Part shown: positions 6,433 to 15,516 of the stretch, piece by piece
Position numbering within the stretch: position 1 is the first letter of the stretch
Layout: each line of letters opens with the position of its first letter
Notes under the pieces: generated by a model
What the model was told of the DNA's origin: nothing
The model's database searches: none
What the model saw: only the letters and a program-made list of their open reading frames with translations
Source of the DNA: an uncultured Flavobacterium sp.
GTDB taxonomy: Bacteria > Bacteroidota > Bacteroidia > Flavobacteriales > Flavobacteriaceae
NCBI RefSeq assembly: GCF_963422545.1
Contig: NZ_OY730253.1
Coordinates: forward strand, 1-34,471
Reading direction: 5' to 3'
Length of the DNA: 34,471 nucleotides
Position numbers and translations under genes: made by a program

Positions 6433-7521
6433 TTATTCGTTTATGATATCGCCTTCTTTAGTTTCTTCGCTGGCAATTTTCACCAGTTTATCTTTTGGGT
6501 TTAAGTCGCCGAAGATTTCAATTTTATCATCGATTTCTCTTCCTTTTTTCACGTCAACTCGCGTTGCTTTGTGGTTTACTACTTTGATCACAAACATACC
6601 TTCGGCTGAACTTACCAATGCCGATTTTGGAATTACAAACGTACTGTCTTTCGCGTTAAGCGGTAACAGAACTTCGGCAACCATTCCTGGCAATAGGTTT
6701 TCTTTTGTGTTGTGAACGTCCATTTCTACACGCTCAGAACGAAGTTTTAGATCTAATGCTCCGGACATTCTTGTAATTGTCGCTTTGAAGGTTTCCGGCA
6801 ATGATTTTACATTAAAACTCATTTCATCGCCATTGTGTAAATATCCGGTATACAATTCTGGAACAGAAACCGCCAAACGCAATTTATCTTGTTGCTGAAT
6901 CGTCAATAAAGGCAAATCTGAACCTTTTCCTGCCGGACCAACAAATGTTCCTAAATTGACGTTTCTTGCCGCTACAACTCCGTCAAAAGGAGCACGAATT
7001 TCAAGATAACCTCTTATAATCGAGACTTCTTTATGTGCTGCAACTGCTGCCTGATATTGTGCGTAATCAGAGTTTTTCTTTCCGTTTGCCATTTCTAAAT
7101 CATTTTTAGAAATCGTTCCTTCAACTTTGCTCGTTTCATACAAACGGTTGTAGGTGCTTTTGCTGGTTGCATAAATAGCTTCCATCGATTTTAATCTTGA
7201 TTCGGCGGCAGCCAATTGTGAGCTGATTTCCGGAGCTTCAAGAACAATCAAAAGTTGTCCTTTTTTTACTTTGGTACCAATATCTACTTTCAGCAATTTT
7301 ACAAAACTACTTACTTTAGCGTATAAGTCTACTTGTTGAAAACCGGTTAATTCGGCTGGCAAACGCAACTCTGTAGATAATTTTTCTTTCTCTAATAAAA
7401 ACGTTTCTGTTTTAGGTTCCAATTCTGCAACTGGAATTTCTTCTTTCTTAGAATTACAACTCGTTAGAAAAAACACGGCAAAAAAGAATAATGCGGTCGA
7501 TTGTATAATTTTATTTTTCAT
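6433..7521 (-). CDS. RND efflux periplasmic adaptor (membrane fusion lipoprotein)
   Basis: A 362-residue membrane fusion protein. The N-terminus is a lipoprotein signal (FFAVFFLTSC, lipid on Cys22), so it is anchored in the inner membrane facing the periplasm. A first half-lipoyl segment with VDIGTKVKKGQLLIVLEAPE (about 80-100) precedes a coiled-coil hairpin rich in A, E and K (about 100-165). The second lipoyl half follows (IRAPFDGVVAARNVNLGTFVG), then beta-barrel and membrane-proximal domains (ESRVEMD-like region and GMVAEVLLPL). It links the pump to the outer-membrane channel. It is the last gene of the operon, and its start overlaps the pump gene by 11 bp. Confidence 0.93.
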   Translation of the reverse strand: MKNKIIQSTALFFFAVFFLTSCNSKKEEIPVAELEPKTETFLLEKEKLSTELRLPAELTGFQQVDLYAKVSSFVKLLKVDIGTKVKKGQLLIVLEAPEISSQLAAAESRLKSMEAIYATSKSTYNRLYETSKVEGTISKNDLEMANGKKNSDYAQYQAAVAAHKEVSIIRGYLEIRAPFDGVVAARNVNLGTFVGPAGKGSDLPLLTIQQQDKLRLAVSVPELYTGYLHNGDEMSFNVKSLPETFKATITRMSGALDLKLRSERVEMDVHNTKENLLPGMVAEVLLPLNAKDSTFVIPKSALVSSAEGMFVIKVVNHKATRVDVKKGREIDDKIEIFGDLNPKDKLVKIASEETKEGDIINE

Positions 7522-10500
7522 TTTTCGGATTTAATGATGAGATATAATGGATGCTTTCTTCGTCTTCAGGATCTAAAGAAACAGATTGTATTGTTGTTTT
7601 TTCTTGTGCCCACGCAAAGATAAGTGGCAGGATCAGCAATACGGCAAAAGTCGAAAATAATAATCCGCCAATTACGGCTCTTCCTAACGGAGAAACCTGA
7701 TCACCACCTTCGCCATGACCAATTGCCATTGGCAACATTCCGGCAATCATTGCAACAGAGGTCATGATAATTGGACGAAGACGTAACGCCGCAGCTTCAC
7801 GTGCCGATTCTAAGGCATTTCCGTTTCGTTTTCGAAGCTGTTCTGCATTCGTAACCAGTAATACGGCATTCGCGATCGAAACTCCAACGGACATGATGAT
7901 TCCCATATACGATTGTAAATTTAACGTCGAACCTGTAATTGTCAGCATTAATAAGGCTCCTAAAACTACTGCAGGAACTGTGGTTAGAATTACCAGCGAA
8001 ACTTTGAACGACTGAAAATTAGCGGCCAACATTAAGAAGATTACAAAGATGGCAACCAATAAACCGACTTGTAAACTGCTTAATGTTTCGACCAATACTT
8101 TACTCATCCCAATTGGAGTGATGAATAACCCACGCGGTAATTCTCCCAATGAGTTTATCGTTGCATCTACATCTTTTACTGCCGTCCCCAAATCGGTCTG
8201 GTTGATGTTTGCTGTAACGGTAATGTATGGCATAGCCCCTAAATTGTCATTTTCACCACTAACAAATCCTGGTGTAATTTTGGCAACGTCACTTAAAACC
8301 GGACGAAGCGAGTTCTTTAATACCGGAATTTCTCCAATATCTGTTTTGCTTTTCATTTTATTCAAAGGCACTTGCACCTGAACGTTGTATGATAATCCGG
8401 CTTTTTCATCGACCCAGGTATTTTTCTCTGTGTATCTTGATGATGACGTCGAAGCCACAAGTGATCGCGATATATCGTTCATGTCAACGCCTAGTTCGGC
8501 TGCACGTGTTCTGTCAATATTAATATTCATTGCCGGATAATGAATTGGCTGACCAATTTGTACGTCTCTGAAATAAGCTATTTTTTTCAGTTTTTCTACA
8601 ATTTGATTCGCATATAATTCATTTCGCTTTTTGTCTTTTCCTGCAATTCGAACTTCGATTGGAGTAGGAGAGCCCTGACTCAAAACTTTATCAGTAAGCT
8701 CGATTGGTTCAAAAGAGAGTTTCACATCCGGAAGTACTTTTTTAATTCGGGCTCTAAAGCCGTCTTTAAAATCATCCATATCCACGTGATATTCTTTTAA
8801 ACTCACCTGAAATACTGCTTCATGTGAACCTGCCATGAACAAATAAATAGGGTTGATCGAGAATAACGATGGGTGCTGACCAACATATACAGACGAAATT
8901 CCGATATGCTCTTTACCAACCATTTTTTGCAGTTCTTTCAAAACAATAACCGCTTTTTCTTCGGTACGTTCTAAACGAGTTCCGTCCGGAGCACGCATTC
9001 TCAGCTGAAACTGACTTGAGTTTACTTTTGGGAAAACATCTTTTCCGATGAAATTAATAAAGACAACAGCCAAAAGTGTAATTACAACCAAGTAAATTAA
9101 AGCAGCCGGTTTTTTATAAGGGAATAAACGATCTAAAGTTCGCATAAAACGGATTCTGAAACGCTCGAAAGCGCCAATTTTACCGTTGTTATTAGAATCA
9201 TCTTTTTCGATCATTACCTTTTTCTGTGTGATGATATCTTTTTCAGATTCCGGTGTTAATCCGCAGGCATTAAATTCTGCTTCGTCATCTGTAATAGTTG
9301 GCGCATGTTCGTGTTTTGGATGCGTTTTCATCAACCAGTTTGCCATTACAGGAACAAAAGTCTGAGATAATAAGAACGAAATTACCATTGAGAAACCAAT
9401 TGCTAAAGCCAAAGGCAAGAACAAAGCTCCCGGAATTCCGACCATTGTAAATGCCGGTGCAAAAACTGCCAAAATACAAAGTAAGATCAATAATTTAGGC
9501 AAAGCAATTTCCTGACAAGCGTCCCAAATGGCGAGCGCCTTGGGTTTACCCATATCAAGATGCTGGTGAATATTTTCTATCGTTACCGTACTTTCATCTA
9601 CCAGGATTCCAATCGCTAATGCCAATCCTGATAAAGACATTAAGTTGATCGTTTGTCCGAATAATTTCAGGAATAAAACTCCTGATATAATCGAAATCGG
9701 AATAGTAAGGATTACAATCAAAGCGGCACGTTTGTCTCCAAGGAAAAGTAAAACCATTAATCCGGTTAAAACCGCTCCAATAATTCCTTCAGTAATCAAA
9801 CTTTTTACGGAATTGATTACATAAACTGACTGGTCAAATTCATAAGATAATTTTACATCTTCAGGAAGTGTACTTTGAATCTTAGGCAATTCGGCTTTTA
9901 ATTTCTGAACCACATCCCAGGTTGAAGCGTCTCCGGCTTTTGCAATACTAATATAAACCGAACGTTTTCCGTTTACCAAAGCATAACCTTGCGTAATATC
10001 GGCACCGTCTTTTACAGTGGCAACGTCGCCTAATTTTAAGTTTTGAACACTTCCTTTAAACAATGGAATATTCTCAAAATCTTTAACTTCTTTAATCGTA
10101 TTATTAGTTGGTGTGATGTAGTTTACATCGCCCATTCTCACGTTTCCTGACGGTGCAGTCTGGTTGTTGATACGAATTGCTTCAACGATTTGATCCGGTG
10201 TCATATTGTGCGAACGCAATAAATCCGGATCTACATTAACCTCAATGGTTCTTGGGCTTCCGCCAAAGGGTGCCGGCGATAATAAACCCGGAATCGAAGT
10301 AAACGATGCACGAACATAAACGTTGGCTAAATCCTGTAATTCGTTATTTGACCTAATTTTACTGCTTAAAACCAATTGACCAATTGGCAAAGAAGAAGCA
10401 TCAAAACGAATGATAAACGGCGGTTGTGTTCCCGGAGGAAAAGCCGCCTGGATTCTGTTCGAAAGTGAACTCAATTCGGCAGCAGCCTGAGCCATATTCG

Positions 10501-10795
10501 TGTTTTCATAATAGGTTAATTTCATAATCATTAACCCTTGAATATTTTTGGTTTCTACCGATTTTACACCATTGGCAAAAGGTAAAATGTTGACATAAGT
10601 CTTGGCAAAATAAGCTTCCATTTGGTCTGGCGTGTAACCTCCAAAAGGATGCGCAATATAGATAACCGGCAAGTTCATTTTTGGCAGAATATCTACCTTA
10701 ATATCCTTGATAGCACCAATTCCGAAGAAAAATAGACCCGCAACCAATACTAATATGGAGATGGGTTTGCGGAGTGCAAAACGTATTAAATTCAT
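7511..10795 (-). CDS. RND multidrug/metal efflux pump (AcrB-like inner-membrane transporter)
   Basis: A 1094-residue RND transporter, slightly longer than the usual 1020-1060. The first transmembrane helix (FALRKPISILVLVAGLFF) is followed by a large periplasmic loop, the TM2-TM6 block with AIGILVDESTVTIENIH, and a second periplasmic loop from about residue 580. The C-terminal TM7-TM12 block contains GVSIANAVLLV and RLRPIIMTSVAMIAG. The TM4 motif reads VDES where drug pumps have VDDA; the aspartate is kept and the second acid is glutamate. An insertion between TM6 and TM7 (about 495-545) is charged and linker-like. Proton-driven export of hydrophobic compounds is the family role; the substrate is unknown. 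It lies between the channel gene (12-bp gap) and the adaptor. Confidence 0.95.
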   Translation of the reverse strand: MNLIRFALRKPISILVLVAGLFFFGIGAIKDIKVDILPKMNLPVIYIAHPFGGYTPDQMEAYFAKTYVNILPFANGVKSVETKNIQGLMIMKLTYYENTNMAQAAAELSSLSNRIQAAFPPGTQPPFIIRFDASSLPIGQLVLSSKIRSNNELQDLANVYVRASFTSIPGLLSPAPFGGSPRTIEVNVDPDLLRSHNMTPDQIVEAIRINNQTAPSGNVRMGDVNYITPTNNTIKEVKDFENIPLFKGSVQNLKLGDVATVKDGADITQGYALVNGKRSVYISIAKAGDASTWDVVQKLKAELPKIQSTLPEDVKLSYEFDQSVYVINSVKSLITEGIIGAVLTGLMVLLFLGDKRAALIVILTIPISIISGVLFLKLFGQTINLMSLSGLALAIGILVDESTVTIENIHQHLDMGKPKALAIWDACQEIALPKLLILLCILAVFAPAFTMVGIPGALFLPLALAIGFSMVISFLLSQTFVPVMANWLMKTHPKHEHAPTITDDEAEFNACGLTPESEKDIITQKKVMIEKDDSNNNGKIGAFERFRIRFMRTLDRLFPYKKPAALIYLVVITLLAVVFINFIGKDVFPKVNSSQFQLRMRAPDGTRLERTEEKAVIVLKELQKMVGKEHIGISSVYVGQHPSLFSINPIYLFMAGSHEAVFQVSLKEYHVDMDDFKDGFRARIKKVLPDVKLSFEPIELTDKVLSQGSPTPIEVRIAGKDKKRNELYANQIVEKLKKIAYFRDVQIGQPIHYPAMNINIDRTRAAELGVDMNDISRSLVASTSSSRYTEKNTWVDEKAGLSYNVQVQVPLNKMKSKTDIGEIPVLKNSLRPVLSDVAKITPGFVSGENDNLGAMPYITVTANINQTDLGTAVKDVDATINSLGELPRGLFITPIGMSKVLVETLSSLQVGLLVAIFVIFLMLAANFQSFKVSLVILTTVPAVVLGALLMLTITGSTLNLQSYMGIIMSVGVSIANAVLLVTNAEQLRKRNGNALESAREAAALRLRPIIMTSVAMIAGMLPMAIGHGEGGDQVSPLGRAVIGGLLFSTFAVLLILPLIFAWAQEKTTIQSVSLDPEDEESIHYISSLNPKNEK

Positions 10796-10807
10796 TAGGA
10801 TCTATAA

Positions 10808-12193
10808 TTAAAATTCATTTATAAATAAGTCAAAATTGCCTGTTGCAGCTACTTTAAGCAAAAGCGATTGCCACACATTATTGTTGACGATATCGCGGTC
10901 GATTTCGGCACGGTTTAACGTATATAAAGTCTGGGTAATATCCGTTAAATCTGTTAAGCCGTTTTTGTATAAAGTCGATTTTTGCAAATACGCTCTTTTT
11001 GCTGCATCAACCTGAATTGGGGCTTCGGCAAAGTTTTCAAGTGTGATTTGTATTTTATCGTCGGCAAGTTTTAGTTGCGATTTCAGTTCTCTGTCCGCCT
11101 GATTGTATTCTTCTTGTAAACCTTGCGAAACATATTTTTGAGCACTTACTTGTTTGCTTGCTCTAAACGGAGTTGTCAGGTTCCAGCTAATTCCAATTCC
11201 GACCAAATAATTGGTACGATCCGGATTTACACCATCCCAATAATTTCTATTGAAAGAATTTTGATTCGTAACATAATCGCTATTAAATCCTGATGCACGT
11301 GTTTGCAAAACACCAAAAGCGCTCATAGTTGGATAGTAAAAACGTTTGTACAATTTAGTCTGTTGATTGCTGTAATCAATCTTCGTTTTATAATATTGCA
11401 GTAACGGATGCAAACTATCAGAAGTTGCAGTTCCTCGAAGAATTTCTTTTGGAATATCATTTACAAACAAAGTATCCGTAACAAAATCCTGAGGAGCAAC
11501 TCCCATCAAATCAACTAATTTATTGTTTTGCTCTTTGACAAAATTCTTCGCCAGATTCAAAGAGATTTTAGCTTTAGAAACTTCGGCAGTTGCCAATGTA
11601 GAATCGACTCCCGCCAATAATCCGTTTTTAACTCGGGCAACAGCTGTCTTTTTGAAAACTTCTGCTCGACTTAAATTCTTTTGCTGCGAAATCAATAACC
11701 TTTGGCTTGCTAATAAGTTCAGGTAAGCAGCAGAAATTTTGATTTCCTGTTGAAATTCTTCCTGTTTCAAATCGTTTTCTTTGGTTCGAACATCGATTTT
11801 AGCCAAATTGATTTTTTCCTGGGTTTTTCCGAAGGTGAAAAAATCCCAGTTCATGTTGACTAAATACAAAGCACCAAAGGCAGAGTTCCAGTTTTGTTCT
11901 GGTAATGCAGCTCCGGAAGAAGCAGTTCCTAAACCGTTAAAACCATAAAGAGCACCATTTTGCCCATTGATGGTTCCGTAATCTTGTTGCGCCGATAAGT
12001 TAAGATTTGGCAGGTAATCACGCGTGGATTGTTTGAGCGTTTCTCGCGATGCATTAGTGTAATTGCTTTTTGCTTTGATAGAACCGTAGTTTTCTAAACC
12101 TGTTTTAATAGCTTCTTTTAAAGACAAAGTTTGTGCATAACTACCACAAGCAAAAATCAAGAAAACTAATAAAGTAATTTTTTTGAAGTACAT
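10808..12193 (-). CDS. TolC-family outer-membrane efflux channel
   Basis: A 461-residue protein from the ATG at 12193, chosen because it gives a clean signal peptide (MYFKKITLLVFLIFACGSYAQ). The frame stays open upstream to 12286, but those residues show no signal-peptide character and a likely -7 element lies inside them. Two outer-membrane-factor repeats of long helices are visible (SLKEAIKTGLENYGSIKAKSN near the N-terminus, KNGLTDLTDITQTLYTLNRAE near the C-terminus) with the typical Ala/Gln/Asn-rich coiled coils. It forms the exit duct for the RND pump. It is the first gene of the channel-pump-adaptor operon, with a 12-bp gap to the pump gene. Confidence 0.92.
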   Translation of the reverse strand: MYFKKITLLVFLIFACGSYAQTLSLKEAIKTGLENYGSIKAKSNYTNASRETLKQSTRDYLPNLNLSAQQDYGTINGQNGALYGFNGLGTASSGAALPEQNWNSAFGALYLVNMNWDFFTFGKTQEKINLAKIDVRTKENDLKQEEFQQEIKISAAYLNLLASQRLLISQQKNLSRAEVFKKTAVARVKNGLLAGVDSTLATAEVSKAKISLNLAKNFVKEQNNKLVDLMGVAPQDFVTDTLFVNDIPKEILRGTATSDSLHPLLQYYKTKIDYSNQQTKLYKRFYYPTMSAFGVLQTRASGFNSDYVTNQNSFNRNYWDGVNPDRTNYLVGIGISWNLTTPFRASKQVSAQKYVSQGLQEEYNQADRELKSQLKLADDKIQITLENFAEAPIQVDAAKRAYLQKSTLYKNGLTDLTDITQTLYTLNRAEIDRDIVNNNVWQSLLLKVAATGNFDLFINEF

Positions 12194-12220
12194 AAAATCG
12201 GTGGTATGAATTTGATTACC

Positions 12221-12228
12221 CAAAATTA
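12221..12228 (-). promoter_or_regulatory. Putative -7 element of the efflux operon
   Basis: On the minus strand it reads TAATTTTG, an exact TAnnTTTG match, 27 bp upstream of the chosen start codon at 12193. The -33 region has only TTT at the expected spacing, suggesting a weak or activator-dependent promoter. The divergent LytTR regulator is an obvious candidate activator. Confidence 0.45.
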
Positions 12229-12357
12229 TTTCTCTTACACGGATAAAAGCCTTCTTAAATGATGTAATACGGTTATAAATGACCAATTGAATTTGTCATT
12301 TAAACGAAATAAAAACTAAAAATTTGTGGTTAATTTGTAGACTATTTAAGTTTTAAA

Positions 12358-13398
12358 ATGAATAAAAAATTTGAGGATATATTAGACAACAGATGGTGGC
12401 AGGAAATTGCCGTTGTTGCCTTTTCATTTACAATTTATACATTAAAAAATGACTGGATGTTATTTAGTTCTTTTACATCCATTTTAATGGGCATTTTTTT
12501 CTACCTTATTTTGTACATGCATGCCCAATTCAACCGTTTTTTTCTATTGCCAATTCTTTTTAAAACCCAACGTCCTTTAACTTATATTTTCCTAACGCTT
12601 TTTGGAGTATTTGCCTTTTCTCTGATTTTATACGAAATTACAAAGCTCGACATGTTTAGTAATTGCCGCTTGTATCAAAACTCGCATCAACGAAGTTATG
12701 TCTATCAATTGGCGAGTGTTTTAGGAACTTTGGTTTGTATTTTGAGCCCGATAATTGTTTTCAAATTCTATAGAATTCACAAGAAAAAAACAGAAGAAAC
12801 ATTATTGTTTAATGAAATGCAGCTGAATTCTTTGAAAGGACAACTGAATCCGCATTTTTTATTCAATACCTTTAATACGCTTTACGGAATTAGTTTGGAG
12901 TTTCCGGAAAGAACGCCCGATTTGATTATGAAAGTTTCGCAATTAATGCGTTATCAGCTCGAAAGTAATAGTAAAAAATGTGTATCTCTTGAAGACGAAT
13001 TGGAGTTTATAAATAGTTATGTTCAGCTCGAAAAAGAACGTGTTGGTTATCGTTGCGAAATCACTTATGATTGTAAAATAGATAATGAAAATGCGTATAA
13101 GATTTCTCCAATGCTTTTAATTGCTTTTATTGAAAATGCTTTTAAACACGGAACTTGCGCTATTGAAAAATGTTATGTCAGAATTTTTATTACGGTCGAA
13201 AAAGGACAATTACACCTGCATCTTGTAAATTCAATTCCGACCAAAAAAACTGATGTTGTTTCGACTAAAATAGGTTTGAAAAACACGATAGAACGTTTGA
13301 ATCTGATTTATGGTAAAGACTATAAACTAGATATTCAGGACGATAAAAACACTTATATTGTAGATTTGAAATTGCAATTGAAAAAGTTTGTAGAATGA
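12358..13398 (+). CDS. LytS-type membrane sensor histidine kinase
   Basis: A 346-residue kinase of the LytS/YehU (His_kinase) family. The N-terminal half has four hydrophobic segments (about 15-30, 38-56, 73-93, 115-136). The phosphoacceptor region is QLNPHFLFNTFNTLYGIS, with His166 the likely acceptor. The ATP-binding domain shows LLIAFIENAFKHG (N box) and IGLKNTIERLNLIYG near the end. There is no extracellular sensor domain, so it probably senses through its membrane segments. It overlaps the response-regulator gene by 4 bp (ATGA) and is divergent from the efflux operon with 164 bp between start codons. Confidence 0.93.
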   Translation: MNKKFEDILDNRWWQEIAVVAFSFTIYTLKNDWMLFSSFTSILMGIFFYLILYMHAQFNRFFLLPILFKTQRPLTYIFLTLFGVFAFSLILYEITKLDMFSNCRLYQNSHQRSYVYQLASVLGTLVCILSPIIVFKFYRIHKKKTEETLLFNEMQLNSLKGQLNPHFLFNTFNTLYGISLEFPERTPDLIMKVSQLMRYQLESNSKKCVSLEDELEFINSYVQLEKERVGYRCEITYDCKIDNENAYKISPMLLIAFIENAFKHGTCAIEKCYVRIFITVEKGQLHLHLVNSIPTKKTDVVSTKIGLKNTIERLNLIYGKDYKLDIQDDKNTYIVDLKLQLKKFVE

Positions 13399-14093
13399 GA
13401 GAACCCAAAAAATGTATAATTGTAGATGATGAACCGGCAGCACATTATGTGTTGGCGAACTACATCAAACAAAATCCGCAATTAGAGTTGGTTTTTCAGG
13501 GCTATAATGGTATCGAAGCAATGGATTATTTGCGTGAAAATCCTGTCGATTTGATGTTTTTGGATATTAATATGCCAGAGATTTCCGGAATGGAATTATT
13601 GAAGATTATCCCAACACATCCTAAAACGATTCTAACAACAGCTTATTCTGAATATGCGCTTGAAAGTTATGATTATGGCGTAATAGATTATCTTTTGAAA
13701 CCCATCTATTTTCCGAGATTCTTAAAAGCAATTGATCGTTTTTTTGCTGCCGAAACTGTAAAAACAAAAACAGAAGAAACAGTTGTAAATTCTGTAAGTG
13801 TAAAAGTCGATGGTTATTTTATGGATATAGAATTAGACCAGCTTTTGTTTGCACAGAGTTTTGGTAATTATGTGAAATTGCACACGATTAAAAAAACGTA
13901 TCTGGCCTCTATAACTACAAGTGAGTTTGAAAAATGCCTGCCGGAAAAAAACTTTATGCGAATTCATAAATCTTATATTGTGGCTCTGGATAAAATTGAA
14001 ACTACAGAAAAGGATTTTGTAGTAATTAAAAACGAAAAACTACCTATAGGTATTACTTATAAGAGAGAATTATCTGATAGATTAAAAAAATAA
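13395..14093 (+). CDS. LytTR-family response regulator
   Basis: A 232-residue protein. The receiver domain (about 5-120) has the acidic pair Asp11-Asp12, phosphoacceptor Asp57 in LMFLDINMPE, threonine in ILTTAY and lysine in DYLLKPI. The DNA-binding LytTR domain (about 130-232) shows VKVDGYFMDIELDQLLFAQS, NYVKLHT and FMRIHKSYIVALDKIE. It is the partner of the overlapping LytS-type kinase. The divergent RND operon and the following PepSY-like gene are plausible targets; no LytTR direct repeat was identified with confidence in the shared intergenic space. Confidence 0.93.
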   Translation: MREPKKCIIVDDEPAAHYVLANYIKQNPQLELVFQGYNGIEAMDYLRENPVDLMFLDINMPEISGMELLKIIPTHPKTILTTAYSEYALESYDYGVIDYLLKPIYFPRFLKAIDRFFAAETVKTKTEETVVNSVSVKVDGYFMDIELDQLLFAQSFGNYVKLHTIKKTYLASITTSEFEKCLPEKNFMRIHKSYIVALDKIETTEKDFVVIKNEKLPIGITYKRELSDRLKK

Positions 14094-14172
14094 GTTATTA
14101 TTTAAAAATATCTTTTTTCTTGTTAAAAAAAATGTAATTTTAAAAAATATATAGTAATGTAAAATAGGACTC

Positions 14173-14646
14173 ATGAAAAAAGTATTTTTAATTTTAATTC
14201 TTCTCTATAATTGCCTTTTATCAGCACAAAATCAAGTTTCACCAAACACTACAGTTACCCCGCCGGAAAAGGTCTTGTTTACTTTTCAAAAAGAATATCC
14301 GGGAAAAGTTGCTGTTTGGGCTTTAAAATATGTTGGTGATGATGATGATGAAATTCGATATGAAGGAAAGTTCAGAACTAATGAAAATACAGAGTCGTTG
14401 GCGGTTTATGATAATCTGGGCGTTTTAAAAGCTTTTGAAACGCAAATCCCGTTAAGTAAGCTTCCGCAGAAAGCTCAAAACTATTTAAAGAAAAATTATC
14501 CGGCAAAAGCCGTTAAAGAAATTGCCTTAGTGGTAGACGATCAAAACAAAACAACGTATGAAGTTGGTATAGTAAAAGACGCAAAATTTTATGATGTTGT
14601 CTTTGATAAAAATGGCGGTTTTGATGTCATCGTTCAAAAAGATTAA
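14173..14646 (+). CDS. Exported PepSY-like (DUF2874) protein
   Basis: A 157-residue exported protein with a signal peptide (MKKVFLILILLYNCLLSAQ). The mature part looks like two PepSY-like repeats. The first has FTFQKEYPGKVAVWALKY...EIRYEGKF; the second has IPLSKLPQKAQNYLKKNYPAKAVKEIALVVDD...TTYEVGIV...YDVVFDKNGG. This pattern is typical of the periplasmic beta-lactamase-inhibitor-like PepSY_like family common in Bacteroidota. Its function is unknown. It lies 80 bp after the LytTR gene and before a terminator, so it may be the third gene of that unit or a target of the regulator. Confidence 0.75.
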   Translation: MKKVFLILILLYNCLLSAQNQVSPNTTVTPPEKVLFTFQKEYPGKVAVWALKYVGDDDDEIRYEGKFRTNENTESLAVYDNLGVLKAFETQIPLSKLPQKAQNYLKKNYPAKAVKEIALVVDDQNKTTYEVGIVKDAKFYDVVFDKNGGFDVIVQKD

Positions 14647-14689
14647 AGAAAAGAAGATTTACTAATTCAATATATTTGAAAATGAGAGG

Positions 14690-14716
14690 CCCGGCAAGTT
14701 TTTATAACTTGTCGGG
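14690..14716 (+). terminator. Intrinsic terminator after the PepSY-like gene
   Basis: Arms 14690-14700 and 14706-14716 (CCCGGCAAGTT/AACTTGTCGGG, one G-T pair) have a 5-nt loop and are followed by TTTTGATTTTTT. It lies 44 bp after the stop codon. Confidence 0.85.
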
Positions 14717-14798
14717 TTTTGATTTTTTGCTAGAAAAATATACGAAGAATTTTTGGCACGCTGATTTAACGGATATCAAAAGGTTTACGCAGCGCTCA

Positions 14799-14882
14799 GT
14801 CATTGCGAGGAACGAAGCAATCACACTAACAAAAATCATCAATTGATTTAGCAAATGTGGTTGCTTCGTTCCTCGCAATGAC
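14799..14882. repeat. Dispersed inverted-repeat element, copy 1
   Basis: Arms 14799-14825 and 14856-14882 are 27-bp reverse complements with one mismatch, around a 30-nt AT-rich spacer. A second copy with the same arms and a very similar spacer lies at 32401-32485. The minus-strand ORF through this element (starting MSLRGTKQ) is an artefact of the repeat. It sits between convergent transcription units. Confidence 0.85.
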
Positions 14883-14940
14883 ATACTGTGAGAGTATAGT
14901 AAATTAAAAATTTTGTGCCTTAGCGCTTAACTGCAAAAAA

Positions 14941-15501
14941 TCAAAACAAACTTCCCTGAATAAACTCTGGCTGGATATTGCCATTAAAAGGAAAAGTATC
15001 AATTACAAAAAACTGCTTTTTTACAGGATCAAATTCTCTTAGAACAATATTGTCACACAAAAAATCAATGTCGATTGTGGTAAATAAATGATTAGCAATC
15101 TTAAGACTCTCGGGCGTTAATCTTCTGCCAATAGAAATATGCGGATCATTGCTCTTTGCTAAATTTGAAAGTTGTAATGCGTCTTGAGTCTTTTTCATTA
15201 TTGGTTTCAGATTCATTTTAGAATTTTCGTTTGGAGAAATGAAAAAAGCTCCATTTTCATAAGAATCATAATGATCTAAATTCACTTGAAAAGGCGTAAA
15301 AGTATCACAGATTTTAAAGAGTTTCTGTTTGTATTTATCGATTTGAGATTCGGCAATTGCGAATTCGCAAATGGTAATATGTGCGACAGAATTTTTGCTG
15401 TTAAACCAGCCAACTTTAGCGGCTAAAAGTTCTTTCATTGTTTTGATCGAATCAATTACATCTTGCGAAGGATGAATAACAACAGAATATTTTTTCTCCA
15501 T
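14941..15501 (-). CDS. 2'-5' RNA ligase-family (2H phosphoesterase) protein
   Basis: A 186-residue cytoplasmic protein with the two HxT/S motifs that define the 2H phosphoesterase superfamily: His41-Ile-Thr43 in VAHITICEF and His121-Ile-Ser123 in DPHISIGR. Family members act on 2',3'-cyclic phosphates or 2'-5' linkages in RNA or nucleotides; the substrate here cannot be told. The length is normal for the LigT-like branch. It starts 15 bp after the CocE-type hydrolase stop codon and is probably co-transcribed, though no functional link is evident. Confidence 0.85.
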   Translation of the reverse strand: MEKKYSVVIHPSQDVIDSIKTMKELLAAKVGWFNSKNSVAHITICEFAIAESQIDKYKQKLFKICDTFTPFQVNLDHYDSYENGAFFISPNENSKMNLKPIMKKTQDALQLSNLAKSNDPHISIGRRLTPESLKIANHLFTTIDIDFLCDNIVLREFDPVKKQFFVIDTFPFNGNIQPEFIQGSLF

Positions 15502-15516
15502 TTTTATTGAAAATGT

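Noticed and set aside
12194..12286. N-terminal extension of the TolC-family protein
   Set aside because: The extension has no signal-peptide character and contains a -7-like element, whereas the ATG at 12193 gives a perfect signal peptide.
14702..14884. 60-codon minus-strand ORF beginning MSLRGTKQ
   Set aside because: It is produced by translating the 27-bp inverted-repeat element (14799-14882). The same element without a gene occurs at 32401-32485.
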